From an uncultured Acidobacteriia bacterium (lineage in GTDB: Bacteria > Acidobacteriota > Terriglobia > Bryobacterales > Bryobacteraceae): a stretch of DNA of 64,000 nt. The notes below the pieces were generated by a model. That model saw nothing but the letters and a program-made list of their open reading frames with translations, searched no databases and was not told the DNA's origin. The DNA lies in the NCBI GenBank assembly GCA_903909435.1, contig CAIVVT010000147.1:62001-126000 (forward strand), in the 5' to 3' direction. Shown here one piece after another: positions 35,766-45,569 of this stretch. Numbering within the stretch: position 1 is the stretch's first letter; the number at the start of each line of letters is the position of its first letter. The translations under genes were made by a program, and so were the position numbers.

Positions 35766-36070
35766 TCACTGCGCCGGTTCCAGCGGGTAAGTGATCTGCT
35801 GGAGCGATGCAATGTGGTTGCCACTGCCGTTGGTGAACAACTGGATTGTCAATGCGTTGCCGGTCTGGCTGAATCCCAGCAGTGAATTGGCCGTCCAGGA
35901 GCGGCAACCCCCAGCACCGCTTGTCCCGTGGCCAAGCGCCGTCGAGGTAATCCGCTGCTATTCGTGACCTCCGCGATTGTCACGGAGGTCCCAACTTGGT
36001 CGACGCCAACTAAAGTGCCCACCACCGCAGGCGCAGCTGCATTGACGCGCCCTTCAACTCCACTGGCCAT
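35766..36070 (-). pseudogene. frameshifted small gene of unknown function
   Basis: From ATG 36070 (preceded by GAGGGGAG) the frame reads MASGVEGRVNAAAPAVVG and TSVTIAEVTNSS, then becomes nonsense and stops at 35849. A second minus-strand frame, open from 35957 to the stop at 35766, continues with sensible sequence (NSLLGFSQTGNALTIQLF and LQQITYPLEPAQ). Joining them by one shift between about 35958 and 35900 gives one protein of about 100 residues. Either the gene is broken or the read has an indel. The family is not recognised. Confidence 0.5.
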
Positions 36071-36218
36071 GTGCTCCCCTCGATTGTGCCTGCGCGTCCC
36101 GGCTGGAGACGAGTTAGAAGGGACGGCCAAGGGCGAGCCTCGGGGCCGGTCGACTAGCCGCGTAGGCGTCCGGCTCCCAGGCAGAAAGCTATTTTCTGAC
36201 GGCTACCAAGAGATCTAC

Positions 36219-36710
36219 TTAGGGGATGTCGATCATGTAGCCGCTGATGATGCCCACCATCTGGAAGTTATTGTTGTTGTTGATGAATGTGAGCAACTGA
36301 GGCACCTCGCCATTGTCGAACTTGGCGAAAACGGAGTCGTTGACAGCGTAATTGAAAGTCGGGCTGGTTCCTGGGTTGAGTTGGCAATTGAGGAAGGCCA
36401 GGATAGAGCCGTTTTGGTAGCGGAGGTCAATGCTGGTAATCGTGTTCGCCGCGGGCATGAGGTCGAGCATGCTGACGTGCGTGACGATCAGACGCTTGCC
36501 GGCGGGCGGCGTCGGGAAGACAACCGAGCAGTAACCGAAGGTCGTCTGGCTACAACTGGCGGAGGCGGTGTAGTAGTTGCGGCCAGCCTGGTCTCGATCC
36601 TGCACAAGCGCGGCCCTCTGGGCCAGCGCGGATGGAACGATCACCACGCCCAAGATCAGAGCATAGAGGGTGAACTTGAGAAACTGTTTCATGGGGTTCA
36701 ACTTTGCCAT
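36219..36710 (-). CDS. secreted hypothetical protein
   Basis: The 163-residue protein starts with a signal peptide (LKFTLYALILGVVIVPSALAQ). The mature part is rich in Asn, Thr, Ser and Tyr with a likely beta-sandwich pattern, and contains only three cysteines (SCSQTTFGYC and NCQL). I do not recognise the family. It lies 148 bp upstream of the frameshifted small gene on the same strand; both may be surface proteins of one transcript. ATG 36692 is a second possible start. Confidence 0.6.
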   Translation of the reverse strand: MAKLNPMKQFLKFTLYALILGVVIVPSALAQRAALVQDRDQAGRNYYTASASCSQTTFGYCSVVFPTPPAGKRLIVTHVSMLDLMPAANTITSIDLRYQNGSILAFLNCQLNPGTSPTFNYAVNDSVFAKFDNGEVPQLLTFINNNNNFQMVGIISGYMIDIP

Positions 36711-37413
36711 ACCTTGTCCAGAACTGTCAACTAATATTGGCTTGCGACGGCAAATATTAAGGTAGAGGCAGAGACTGGTTGCTCAATTTGTTGAAGAATT
36801 CGGCAGTATTGCCGAAACGCGATGTGAGGTTGTGGGACACGGCGTAGCACTTCCCCGACACGAAGCGCGGACTTTAACGACATGTCAAGTCCTGTAGTTC
36901 CATCCTGCTCAGTAATGCAGTATTCACTAATATTATACTTCACTAAATAGTCTGCTAGTGAGGTGCCCAAGCAGACCCCCCAACGCGGAGTGCCCATGAA
37001 GTACCTATCCTCGGTTGATTGCTGGGGAGCGAAGTGGGCTTGTGCGAGCAGGAGATCCACGTCTCAGGCGATTGAAACCACTGGAGATACAGGAGAGTCA
37101 AGCCAGTCGGCCGCGTTGCTGTCGCGCATAGGTAGCGCACTTTGAGCCGCCTCCTCAAGGGAACTGCCACATGACCGCACAAGCGCCGCAACACCAGTCC
37201 TTGCGCGCGCGACCTGCGACCAAATTGGCAGCGCAGTGAGCGGCTATTCTAGCGCCGCGAGGGCAGGTCGTTGATTCTGAACGAAATCCCGGCCAGTCTT
37301 CGCAGTGGAGATAACAGCTGCGCGTAGAACTAGAGCGCTTCCGTTTTTTTACTATTTCGTACCAGTTACTTCAATTATCTCTTGCCAATGATCGTAGTTT
37401 CGTCTAGTCTACT
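36711..37413 (+). other. 703-bp gap between divergent secreted-protein genes
   Basis: A minus-strand frame of 109 codons (36731-37060) is open but matches nothing I know and has no ribosome binding site. The last 100 bp (about 37340-37413) are AT-rich and hold TTGCCA (37382-37387) 17 bases before TAGTCT (37405-37410), a weak promoter for the PEP-CTERM gene. Opposite, TTGACA lies about 20 bases before the minus-strand start at 36710. No RNA gene or repeat is seen. Confidence 0.4.
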
Positions 37414-38061
37414 GTGGTGACCCACTGCCATCGTGTACTATTTCGTATATTTGCGGGATTGATGCTAGCGTCTATTTGTTCGGCTGGTTCCGTCAGCTAC
37501 AAGGGCTACTTGAACGACAACGCCGATGCGGCGTTGATTGGTAGTGGCCAGTGGTCGAGTCCCACCACGGCTCCCGCACCATTATCCGGAAACGACGGTG
37601 ACATCGCCAACAACCTGGCGCTGATTCACCTGAGCTACACGGCGACCACCTCGGTGACCTTCACCAGCCATGGCTTCGCAGCGGGCGGAGTGGATCCCTA
37701 CTTTTCGCTGTTCGCCGGCAACGACGGGACCGCCACGCTCCTTGGGTCGAACTATACGCAAGCGTGGACGACTGGTGGGGACTTCATCCTTACTTTCACG
37801 CTGACTCCGGGAAGCTACATCGCCACAATGGGTTCGTTTGCGAACATGTCCTCAGCTGAGAACTATGGCAGCGGTTCCCTCGGCGACGGTTTCATTGGCC
37901 TCGGCCAACCGGGTTCCCTGGGCATCTACTACTACGAACTGCAGGTTTCGGACCCCACGGTGCCTGGGATTCCGGAACCCGGATCTCTCACTCTGCTCGG
38001 CTTGGTTCCCCTTACCGGCATGTATGCCCGGAAGCGCCGAAAGAACACGGGCGCCCGCTAG
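37414..38061 (+). CDS. PEP-CTERM sorting-domain protein
   Basis: The 215-residue product begins at GTG 37414 with a signal peptide (FRIFAGLMLASICSAG). A beta-rich body (DIANNLALIHLSYTATTSV, VDPYFSLFAGNDGT, like the DVUA0089 family) is followed by the sorting tail PEPGSLTLLGLVPLTGMYAR and RKRRK. PEP-CTERM proteins are cleaved by an exosortase and placed at the cell surface or in exopolysaccharide. No exosortase gene is in the window. A downstream in-frame ATG would remove most of the signal peptide. Confidence 0.8.
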   Translation: MVTHCHRVLFRIFAGLMLASICSAGSVSYKGYLNDNADAALIGSGQWSSPTTAPAPLSGNDGDIANNLALIHLSYTATTSVTFTSHGFAAGGVDPYFSLFAGNDGTATLLGSNYTQAWTTGGDFILTFTLTPGSYIATMGSFANMSSAENYGSGSLGDGFIGLGQPGSLGIYYYELQVSDPTVPGIPEPGSLTLLGLVPLTGMYARKRRKNTGAR

Positions 38062-38193
38062 GATTCGGCCACCCAACCTCCTGGGGCAGTCTCCCGGCTG
38101 CCCACTTCCGACCAAACGTGAAGGGTACCTGACCTAGGCACGGTTGTTGCACTGCTCGGGATGGCGCCCTCTTGTCGCCTCGCCCCGGGGTTA

Positions 38194-39729
38194 TCACTTC
38201 CAATACTCCCGGTCCAGCGACCGGTATTGCACCGCCTCCGCAATATGTTTCGCCTGGATTTGTTCGCTCCGCCCCAGGTCGGCGATAGTGCGGGAGACCT
38301 TGAGAATGCGGTCGTGTGCACGGGCGGAGAGTGCTAGCCTCCGAACCGCCATTTCCAGCGTCTTCTCGGCGGCCGCGTCCAGCGGGCAGATCTCCCGCAG
38401 CCTGGCTGGTGAAGTGTTTGCGTTGATCGATCCGCGCGCCAATTGGATGGCTCTGGCCGCCAGGACTCGCTCGCGCATCTCAGCCGAGGTAGCCCCGGTC
38501 TCCTTGCCGCGCAGCTCCTGGTAGGCGACAGCCGGAACTTCGATGTGCAGGTCGATGCGGTCCAGCAGCGGCCCACTGATCTTGCCCATATAGCGTTGGA
38601 TGATGCCGCCGCTGCAGCGGCATTCGTGAGTCGGATCACCGTGGTAACCACACGGACATGGGTTCATCGCCGCCACCAGCATGAAGTCAGACGGGAAGGT
38701 TAGGGTCATCTGTGAGCGTGCAATCGTGACGGACCGCTCCTCCACCGGCTGCCGGAGCATCTCCAGCGCATTCCGGTTGAATTCGGTCAGTTCGTCAAGG
38801 AACAGGACGCCGTGGTGCGCGAGGCTGACCTCGCCCGGATGCGGGGTGCCCATGCCCCCGCCGATCAATCCCGCGTCAGATACCGAATGGTGTGGAGAGC
38901 GGAACGGCCGATCGCGCAGTAGTCCCTCTTCAGATGACAGAACGCCCGCAACGCTATGGATTTGCGACGTTTCCAGCGCCTCTTCAAACGTCAAAGGCGG
39001 CAGGATCCCGGGCAGCCGGCGTGCGAGCATCGTCTTGCCCGACCCGGGAGGTCCAACCATCAGCACGTTATGCCCACCTGCCGCCGCCACCTCGAGAGCG
39101 CGCTTAGCGGTCGTTTGCCCGCGGACGTCGCCGAAGTCGGGAACCTCGACTCCCGGCGCGCTCTCCGCGCGCTGGGTCGGTAGCGTCGCCTGAAACTGTT
39201 CGGGGTTATTCAACAATCCGACTACCTCCCGCAGGTGTCTGAGCCCAAACACCTTCAGGCCCTCAACCACCGCCGCCTCGGCGGCATTCTCCTTGGGCAC
39301 GATGAACGAGTGGAAGCCATTCTTGCGGGCGCAAACCGCCATTGAGAGTACACCGCGCACCGGGCGCAAACCGCCATCAAGTGACAATTCGCCGGTCAAA
39401 AGTGTCTGGCTGCACGGCCGTATGGTGCCCATTGCCCCTAGAACGGCGGCGGCCATGGGGAGGTCGAATCCTGCTCCCTCCTTGCGGACGTTGGCCGGTG
39501 CCAGATTGATGGTGACCGACTTCGAGGGGTATCCAAAGCCGCTATTGGACAACGCGCTGCGGATGCGCTCCCGGCTTTCGCGGACCGCCATGTCCGGCAT
39601 CCCTACAACGACGGAATCGCGTTGCGAGGCGCTGGGATACAGATCGACCTCAACTTCAATAGTCTGAGCTTCAATGCCGAAGATTGCTGCGCTTCGGGTT
39701 CGAAACAGTGCCAAAACAGGCCCCCTCAT
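38194..39729 (-). CDS. comM: ComM/YifB-type AAA+ ATPase (Mg-chelatase-like)
   Basis: The 511-residue protein has the ComM N-terminal Lon-like domain ([47 protein letters not shown]), Walker [16 protein letters not shown], Walker [12 protein letters not shown] and a CxC/C zinc region ([17 protein letters not shown]). ComM is a branch-migration helicase used to integrate DNA taken up in transformation. With comF at 4.1-4.9 kb it hints at natural competence. The gene converges on the PEP-CTERM gene. Confidence 0.9.
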   Translation of the reverse strand: MRGPVLALFRTRSAAIFGIEAQTIEVEVDLYPSASQRDSVVVGMPDMAVRESRERIRSALSNSGFGYPSKSVTINLAPANVRKEGAGFDLPMAAAVLGAMGTIRPCSQTLLTGELSLDGGLRPVRGVLSMAVCARKNGFHSFIVPKENAAEAAVVEGLKVFGLRHLREVVGLLNNPEQFQATLPTQRAESAPGVEVPDFGDVRGQTTAKRALEVAAAGGHNVLMVGPPGSGKTMLARRLPGILPPLTFEEALETSQIHSVAGVLSSEEGLLRDRPFRSPHHSVSDAGLIGGGMGTPHPGEVSLAHHGVLFLDELTEFNRNALEMLRQPVEERSVTIARSQMTLTFPSDFMLVAAMNPCPCGYHGDPTHECRCSGGIIQRYMGKISGPLLDRIDLHIEVPAVAYQELRGKETGATSAEMRERVLAARAIQLARGSINANTSPARLREICPLDAAAEKTLEMAVRRLALSARAHDRILKVSRTIADLGRSEQIQAKHIAEAVQYRSLDREYWK

Positions 39730-40041
39730 GACTCAGTGGGAAGAACTCTGACGGATTCTCCTGGTATTTCGGGAACCCTCGATTCCCGCCACCGCTTTTC
39801 CGGCGCTCAATCCGCCCCTCAAACAGGTTTCCTGTACACCCGGCGCCGTGCACCTTCGTCCATATAACTTGACTTAGGTCTGGCCGGATGGCGACCCTGT
39901 GGAGTGGGGCAGGAGCCATTTGTGTCCCGCTTTCCGGTCGGCCATAGGCTTGTTTTGCCATCTGGAACCGGTTACGCCGCGTAGTGAAGCCGGGGTTGTA
40001 GCTCAGTTATCATCACCCGGCACAGGGAGGCTTGGTTTCAA
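39730..40041 (+). promoter_or_regulatory. divergent promoter region between comM and the NHL-repeat gene
   Basis: This 312-bp gap separates two divergent genes, so it must hold both promoters. I cannot fix either one; TTGACT on the plus strand at about 39867 lacks a matching -10 box. A ribosome binding site GGGAGG lies 12 bases before the GTG at 40042. No RNA gene is present (see the rejected tRNA-like run). Confidence 0.3.
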
Positions 40042-41349
40042 GTGATTCAGAATTCGGTGCAATCGATCACGGGCGCACGCCGCTTGCGGGTTTCGGGGCT
40101 GCGGGCAGCCGGGTACGTAGTGGGAGCGGTGATCTTCTGCACGCCGTTGCTGTGCCAGGCGCAGACCGCGCCGGTCTACACCATCTCGGCTGCGGTCGGC
40201 AATGGGACCGCCGGATTCAGCGGAGACGGTGGCGCGGCGGCCAGCGCCGAGGTGAATTTCCCCGCCTCCGCCGTGCTCGACGCCTCCGGCAATCTATTCG
40301 TCGCCGACACGGGGAATTTGCGGATTCGCAAAGTTGACACCAGCGGTAAGATCTCTACCCTCGCGGGCACCGGGACGAATGGCGACACCGGGGACAAAGC
40401 TGCGGCTACCAGCGCGGAAATTGGCTCGCCCGGAGGCATTGCCGTCGATAGCTCGGGCAATATCTACTTCTCCGATACCGCTCGTCACCTGATCCGGAAG
40501 ATCTCCTCGGGCGGGACTATAACTCTTTTCGCGGGCACTGGCACCCTGGGCTTTTCGGGTGACACGACTGCATACTTGATCGCCTACAACAAGGCGAACA
40601 ACATCACCACCGTCGCCCTCGCCACCGCCGCGAAGCTCGACAACCCGACAGGCATCGCGGTGGATTCCAAAGGCAACGTCTACTTCTCCGACACGGGCAA
40701 CAACCGGATCCGCCGCGTATCGGCCACTGATTCGACCATTACCACCGTGGCTGGGAACGGAACGGGCGCTTATTACGGCGACGGCGCGGGAGCCGCTTAT
40801 GCCGAACTCAATCACCCCACCGGCTTAGCCTTCGACGCCGCCGACAACCTCTATATTGCGGATTCGCTAAATCACCGCATCCGCAAAATCTCAGCGACGG
40901 ATGGGACCATCTCCACGGTGGCCGGCTTGGGCCAGGCGGGCAGAGCCGACAATGGCGGCTATGCCGTCAATTCCCTGTTGCACTACCCGAGTTCGGTGGC
41001 GGTGGATAGTGCGGGCAATCTGTACATCGCGGACCTGATCAACAATCGGATTCGCATGGTCAACAAGGCCGGGATGATCTCGACTATCGCCGGCAACGGC
41101 CGGTTTGGCAAGAGCGGTGACGGCGGGCCTGCTTTGGCGGCTTCGATGTACTTTCCGTGCGGCGTCGCGGTGGATAAGAGCGGCAAGGTGTATGTTGTGG
41201 ATGGGCTGAATTCGCGAATTCGCTTACTGACGCCCGACGTTTCTCCGACCTCGACCGCGAACTCAACCACGGATACGACCTCCGGTTCAACGGACAAGTC
41301 GATACTTCCAGTGCGACGTGTGGTGACGCGCCCGCCGACGTCCTTCTGA
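40042..41349 (+). CDS. secreted NHL-repeat six-bladed propeller protein
   Basis: The 435-residue product starts at GTG 40042, has a signal peptide (VVGAVIFCTPLLCQAQ) and six NHL repeats. Each has the pattern ITTVAGNGT...FSGDGGAA...NHPTGIAVDSxGNxYIADxxNxRIRK. A Ser/Thr-rich tail follows. Such propellers bind proteins or sugars outside the cytoplasm and are greatly expanded in Solibacter-like genomes. The third blade carries an insertion (AYNKANNITTVALATAAKL). The function is unknown. Confidence 0.8.
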   Translation: MIQNSVQSITGARRLRVSGLRAAGYVVGAVIFCTPLLCQAQTAPVYTISAAVGNGTAGFSGDGGAAASAEVNFPASAVLDASGNLFVADTGNLRIRKVDTSGKISTLAGTGTNGDTGDKAAATSAEIGSPGGIAVDSSGNIYFSDTARHLIRKISSGGTITLFAGTGTLGFSGDTTAYLIAYNKANNITTVALATAAKLDNPTGIAVDSKGNVYFSDTGNNRIRRVSATDSTITTVAGNGTGAYYGDGAGAAYAELNHPTGLAFDAADNLYIADSLNHRIRKISATDGTISTVAGLGQAGRADNGGYAVNSLLHYPSSVAVDSAGNLYIADLINNRIRMVNKAGMISTIAGNGRFGKSGDGGPALAASMYFPCGVAVDKSGKVYVVDGLNSRIRLLTPDVSPTSTANSTTDTTSGSTDKSILPVRRVVTRPPTSF

Positions 41350-41602
41350 CCCGGAGCCCGCGCGCGAGATTCCGTCGCTTGAGCTTGGCAAGTGAAATCG
41401 TCCCGCCTCTTCGCTTCGTCTGACTCAGAGATGCGGAGAGTTCGCTCTCGTTCCATGCGGCAGCTTATGCTAGCAAACTAATACCGATGAGATCGGCGGT
41501 TCGGGCATTTGTGCCACGGCCGTTTGAGGTAGTCTCATTCATTCAGGCCGTCGGGGCTGGTACGAAGGTGCTGTGCGTAGGATGACCGAGAGAAACCAAT
41601 CG

Positions 41603-42736
41603 TCAGTGCGCCTGCAGCAAGCTGAGCAATTGTCGGTCCAGCTTTAGCCCGTGCCAGTCCTCATAGGCGACATCCTCTCGTCCCGAGTCGAGGATGCCGA
41701 ACGACCCGCGGAATTCCCACAGCGACCATCCGATGCCGTAGCCTTCCAGGATCTCCAGCACGTCGCTCATCCAATGCAGGACGATCGGCTCAGGGGTACG
41801 GTTGAAGCAGCCCATCTCGCCGCAATGAACGGGGATCCCCTGTGCGGCCAACTCACCCCAAGGCTTGAAGTGCGCCTCCAGTTGCTGCCGTCCCAGCCTA
41901 GTCGTGCCGTCCGCGTTCAGGATGGGCCACGACGGTTGCGGGAAGTCCATACGGTGGTCCACCCAACTGGCGTGAAAGTGAGTCAGTTCGCCCGGCCAAT
42001 AGGAGTGCACGCTTTGCCCTGCGCCCGTCGGAATCAGTTCCGTCGCGACGCTATTGCCGACGTCCAACCCGTCCACCAGGATCAAACGCTGCGGGCTCAC
42101 CGAGCGGATGGCGTCGATGCCGGTTCGCATCACGCGCGCGTAGTCGTCGCGGCTCATGTAGCCCTCTTTGGGCGAGGGCGCCTCGTTCACCAGGTTGAAG
42201 CTGAGGTCGTATGCGGAAACGCCCTTGTAGCGCTTCGCGAACATCTCCCAGTGCTGTGCAAAAGCCGCCAGCGCCTCGCCGTCGGACCACAGCGCGAAGG
42301 GCTCCCGCTCGGAGCCGTTGATGCAGTAGCCGGGCGCGCGGTGCATGTTCAAGTTGACGTGCAATCCGAACTTGCGGCCCCGCTCGACGATCGCATCGAT
42401 CTCTTCGAGCGACGACTCGCGGATCTTCATCACGTCCGCCTTCCGCATCGTCTTCGTCAGGCGGCAGTCGGAATCGATCCAGAACCAATAGTCGAGCGGC
42501 ACCCGAATGAAGTTGAAGCCCCAGTCGCGAATCCAGCGATAGACGTCCTCGTTGGAGCGCTGCCGCCGCTCCTCCGGCGTCAGCGCCTGGAACAGATCCA
42601 GCAGATTGAAGCCGCGCCAGCGCGGAATGGCCCGCTGCGGCGTTTTGGGCTGGAACGCGCCGCCCCAGGCGGGTGCGCCCAATGCCATTGCGGCGGCGCC
42701 AAGGCCGAAGTTTCTACGCGTGATCGAATTCGTCAT
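41603..42736 (-). CDS. Tat-exported glycoside hydrolase family 5-like protein
   Basis: The 377-residue product starts with a twin-arginine signal (ITRRNFGLGAAAMALGAP). The TIM-barrel has GFNFIRVPLDYWFW, acid/base Glu185 in FNLVNEAPSP and nucleophile candidate Glu307 in VHCGEMGCFN, the GH5 pattern. GH5 enzymes act on cellulose, mannan, xyloglucan or other beta-linked glycans. The ATG at 42736 is preceded by GGGGGAC; the frame is open to 42820. The oxidoreductase gene upstream on the same strand is 108 bp away, suggesting co-transcription. Confidence 0.75.
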   Translation of the reverse strand: MTNSITRRNFGLGAAAMALGAPAWGGAFQPKTPQRAIPRWRGFNLLDLFQALTPEERRQRSNEDVYRWIRDWGFNFIRVPLDYWFWIDSDCRLTKTMRKADVMKIRESSLEEIDAIVERGRKFGLHVNLNMHRAPGYCINGSEREPFALWSDGEALAAFAQHWEMFAKRYKGVSAYDLSFNLVNEAPSPKEGYMSRDDYARVMRTGIDAIRSVSPQRLILVDGLDVGNSVATELIPTGAGQSVHSYWPGELTHFHASWVDHRMDFPQPSWPILNADGTTRLGRQQLEAHFKPWGELAAQGIPVHCGEMGCFNRTPEPIVLHWMSDVLEILEGYGIGWSLWEFRGSFGILDSGREDVAYEDWHGLKLDRQLLSLLQAH

Positions 42737-42844
42737 GGGTCCCCCGGGTGGGTCGGCGCTCCAGCGCCGCGTGGACTCTTCAGAGCCCGCACTCCGTCTG
42801 GTCTGCGGGCGCCGGAGCATCGCCTCACAATGGCGCGTCGGAAC

Positions 42845-44077
42845 TCACCCATCGAGCTTGGGCAGTTCAAAGCCCTTGCGCCGCGGGCGTGACAGCAAGC
42901 GGTCGGCGTCGCCGTCGTTGAAGAACCGCTCCTGTCCGGGATCCCAGCGCAGCGGACGCTCCAATTCACGGCAGATGTTGGCCAGGTGGCAGACCGTTGT
43001 CGAGCGATGGCCCACCTCCACGTGCGCGTTGGGCAGTTTCCTGGAGCGCACGCAGTCGAAGAAATTCTGCAGGTGGAAGGCATCCTCGCCGCGGCCTTCC
43101 GGAGTGGGCTCGGGCGCGCCCTTCAGCAAATCCGCGCGGTCCGTCTCGAACAGCCCGCGCTTGATCTCGATTCTGCCGTTCGTGCCATAGAAGACGGCTC
43201 CCAGGTCGGCGTGGTCGCGTTTCGGACCGACCATTTTCAGCACGGTCCCATTCAGGTAGCGCATGAAGATCGGCTTGGTCGCGCCGGTCTCTTCCTGCCA
43301 GATTTCCGTGGGGCCGGTGTGGTCGGTGCCCAGTGCGCATTGCACCTGATCGAGCGCGTGTGTGCCCCAGCCCGAGACTCCCCAGGACTGCCCGCCGCCG
43401 TCGTAATCGCGATACGACGACCAGCCGCGCTGCAGTTCGACGTGGTACTGCCGCAACTCCGTCTGGTTGCACCACTGCTCCCAATCCAGGCCCTCGGGCA
43501 TGGCCATTGGCGCGCGCGGAATCCAGGTCTTCGGAGGCTCGAAGTTGCAGGCGATCACGGTGTGCACGAAGCCGATTGCACCCTCACGCACCAGCTTGCT
43601 GGCGTAGGCGTTCACCGGGATGGAGCGCTGCTGCGTGCCGGTCTGCAGCACGCGATTGTACTTCTTGACGGCCTTGCGCAGGGCCAGTCCCTCGGCCACG
43701 GTCAACGTGAGCGGCTTCTCGGCGTAGACGTCGAGCCCGGCCTGCATGGCGTGGATCGCGATCAGGGCGCGCGCGTGAGTGCACGTCTCGACGAATACCA
43801 CGTCGAGCTTCTCCTTATCGAGCAGACGCCGGTAGTCGGTGTACTGGGTCCAGCGCGAGCCCTCCGAATGGGCCTTCACCGTCTCCATCATGCGGTCCTG
43901 CGCGCAGTCCGCGACAGCGACGACTTCGGTGCCGGGCACGTCGTAGCCGAGCAGCCAATGCCCTCTGCCGCCCGTGCCGATGAACCCGACGCGAATGCGG
44001 TCGTTCGCGCCCATCACGCGCTTCGGATCGAGCAGGGGCAGAGCCGCTGCGGCGCCCAGAAAATACCTTCGATTCAT
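42845..44077 (-). CDS. Gfo/Idh/MocA-family oxidoreductase with Tat-like leader
   Basis: The 410-residue protein has an N-terminal leader with adjacent arginines (MNRRYFLGAAAALPLL), a Rossmann nucleotide site GFIGTGGRGH and the family motif YAEKPLTL with its catalytic Lys, then the C-terminal alpha/beta domain. Members oxidise or reduce sugars and inositols with NAD(P). Exported forms are common in Acidobacteriota and Planctomycetes with unknown substrates. The GH5 gene follows downstream on the same strand, so a shared sugar pathway is possible. Confidence 0.8.
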   Translation of the reverse strand: MNRRYFLGAAAALPLLDPKRVMGANDRIRVGFIGTGGRGHWLLGYDVPGTEVVAVADCAQDRMMETVKAHSEGSRWTQYTDYRRLLDKEKLDVVFVETCTHARALIAIHAMQAGLDVYAEKPLTLTVAEGLALRKAVKKYNRVLQTGTQQRSIPVNAYASKLVREGAIGFVHTVIACNFEPPKTWIPRAPMAMPEGLDWEQWCNQTELRQYHVELQRGWSSYRDYDGGGQSWGVSGWGTHALDQVQCALGTDHTGPTEIWQEETGATKPIFMRYLNGTVLKMVGPKRDHADLGAVFYGTNGRIEIKRGLFETDRADLLKGAPEPTPEGRGEDAFHLQNFFDCVRSRKLPNAHVEVGHRSTTVCHLANICRELERPLRWDPGQERFFNDGDADRLLSRPRRKGFELPKLDG

Positions 44078-44202
44078 AGTGCCCATCCTTGCGATTGGCT
44101 CAGATCGTGCTCAGTCTATCACCGCCTCACGGTATAGGTTCTGGCATGAATCAGATGGCAGCTGTCCGGCGGTCGATTGACCGATCAATCAGGTCTATAC
44201 CG

Positions 44203-44448
44203 TCAAACCGCGATCCCCTTGGCCGCTTGGCCGCGCAGCAGAAAGGTCTTGGGCAAAGACCCCTGGCCGCAGATCTTGAATGTGCCAAAATCCTTGTACC
44301 AGTCGCCCTCAGGGACTTCCGGTTTCAACTCGATCCAGAGGCGAAGCTGATTGAGGTCTCCTATGGTGATCGCCCGGTCGCGCATTCGGTCGACGAGGTG
44401 CTGACGCACGCCTACGGGCAAGTTCTCCCAACGGTCGATTCTCGGCAT
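44203..44448 (-). CDS. second gene of a toxin-antitoxin-like pair
   Basis: The 81-residue protein begins MPRIDRWENLPVGVRQHLVD and contains LRLWIELKPEVPEGDWYKDF and FKICGQGSLPKTFLL. I recognise it only as a small conserved protein that travels with the upstream partner; no active site is known to me. Its ATG shares one base with the upstream stop (TGATG), so the two are co-translated. Toxin or partner role is inferred from gene layout alone. Confidence 0.5.
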   Translation of the reverse strand: MPRIDRWENLPVGVRQHLVDRMRDRAITIGDLNQLRLWIELKPEVPEGDWYKDFGTFKICGQGSLPKTFLLRGQAAKGIAV

Positions 44449-44705
44449 CAGGCGCCGAAAACCATACGGCCCATCTGATCGCCCAACCGTTTGACCTCCT
44501 CGGGATCGGTGGCGTTGCGGAAGCGTTCGGCAAGGTCGAAAAACTCTTGCTGCTTACGCTTCTCGGCCTCCATACCGTACTCGATCAGTTCAACCAGCAT
44601 CCTGTTGGCGCTCAGTTTGCGTGCCTTCGCCAGGTGGCGAACTTGTACCGCGACGCCCGCCGGCAAGCTAACGCTCTGTCTAACGGTCTTGACTGCAGCC
44701 CTCAT
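44448..44705 (-). CDS. ribbon-helix-helix-like small protein, first gene of a two-gene cassette
   Basis: The product of about 85 residues has an N-terminal RHH-like strand and helices (VRQSVSLPAGVAVQVRHLAK, LSANRMLVELIEYGM) as in CopG/Arc-type antitoxins, then a charged helix (EKRKQQEFFDLAERFR). It would bind DNA as a dimer and repress its own operon. I take ATG 44705; ATG 44723 adds six residues. The downstream gene overlaps by one base. Confidence 0.5.
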   Translation of the reverse strand: MRAAVKTVRQSVSLPAGVAVQVRHLAKARKLSANRMLVELIEYGMEAEKRKQQEFFDLAERFRNATDPEEVKRLGDQMGRMVFGA

Positions 44706-44822
44706 GGCACCATTATGCACCAAAGTGGTGTATCGCCTACGCAGCCGGGGTTCAGGCAGACAAACTCGTTCGTTTGGGCCCGATATTGGACCAGTTGATG
44801 CTGGGAACGTCGATGAAACCTA

Positions 44823-45404
44823 TCAGCGCATCGACTTGACGACTACCATCGTGAGGAGGATGCTAACAAACGCGAGCACCGCTAAGAATACGAACATCTG
44901 CGGGCTCACTTTCCGGTTGAATTTTGCTGATTTCGCTCCCAAATTCTCTTCTAGCACCTGATGAAGCATTGAAAGGTCGTCGGCGGAAAACGCACGCTTC
45001 GGGACTAGATGGAAGATATTTGATTGGCCGTACAAGATCACCAGATGCTTCGATTCAACGAAGCGCTCGAATGCGCTCCATGATAGGTCGGCCGTTACGT
45101 TTGTGGTGCGAAGCGCGATTCCTGAGGATGTCACCCTTACATCCACATTGCCCTTCCCAGCGAAATCGCGACCGAACGAGAGTCTGGTTACGAGGCGCAG
45201 ACGAAACATAAGAAACAGGCCGGCCAGAAGGGGAATCACTGGTCCATAGTTCATCGGTCGAATTACGAGAATTCCTGCGAATCCAACGGCGATGAGAATG
45301 GCCCCAGCGACTTGCCCGACTCTGTACAACTTGCCTGCGTGACTGACCTGCCCCTCCAGCAAATCGTCTTCCGATATCTGGTAGGTAGCGCACACTTCCT
45401 GCAT
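44823..45404 (-). CDS. YcxB-like membrane protein
   Basis: The product of about 193 residues has two adjacent transmembrane segments (AGAILIAVGFAGILVI and GPVIPLLAGLFLMF). A soluble domain follows with LSWSAFERFVESKHLVILYG and VPKRAFSADDLSMLHQVLEE, the pattern of YcxB-like proteins. A C-terminal membrane segment (FVFLAVLAFVSILLTMVVV) ends it. The function of the family is unknown. ATG 45404 is chosen; a TTG at 45443 is possible. Its codon use and base composition look AT-richer than its neighbours. Confidence 0.6.
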   Translation of the reverse strand: MQEVCATYQISEDDLLEGQVSHAGKLYRVGQVAGAILIAVGFAGILVIRPMNYGPVIPLLAGLFLMFRLRLVTRLSFGRDFAGKGNVDVRVTSSGIALRTTNVTADLSWSAFERFVESKHLVILYGQSNIFHLVPKRAFSADDLSMLHQVLEENLGAKSAKFNRKVSPQMFVFLAVLAFVSILLTMVVVKSMR

Positions 45405-45569
45405 GGCGACGATTCTACTATGTGCCTTGTTCCTGAAGGGCAATGATGAACACGACGGCGCTCACGGACTCCCAGCATCTCCTGAAACTGACGATTGACC
45501 ACCCAAGTGCGCTCTGATCCGAAGGCGCTCCGATCAAATCCATCACAGCCGTCCAACGCGCTTTGCCCC

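Noticed and set aside
39992-40008. GGGGTTGTAGCTCAGTT, like the 5' half of a tRNA gene.
   Set aside because: No anticodon arm or T-arm (GGTTCRA) follows at the right distance and the acceptor does not pair; it lies just before the NHL gene start.
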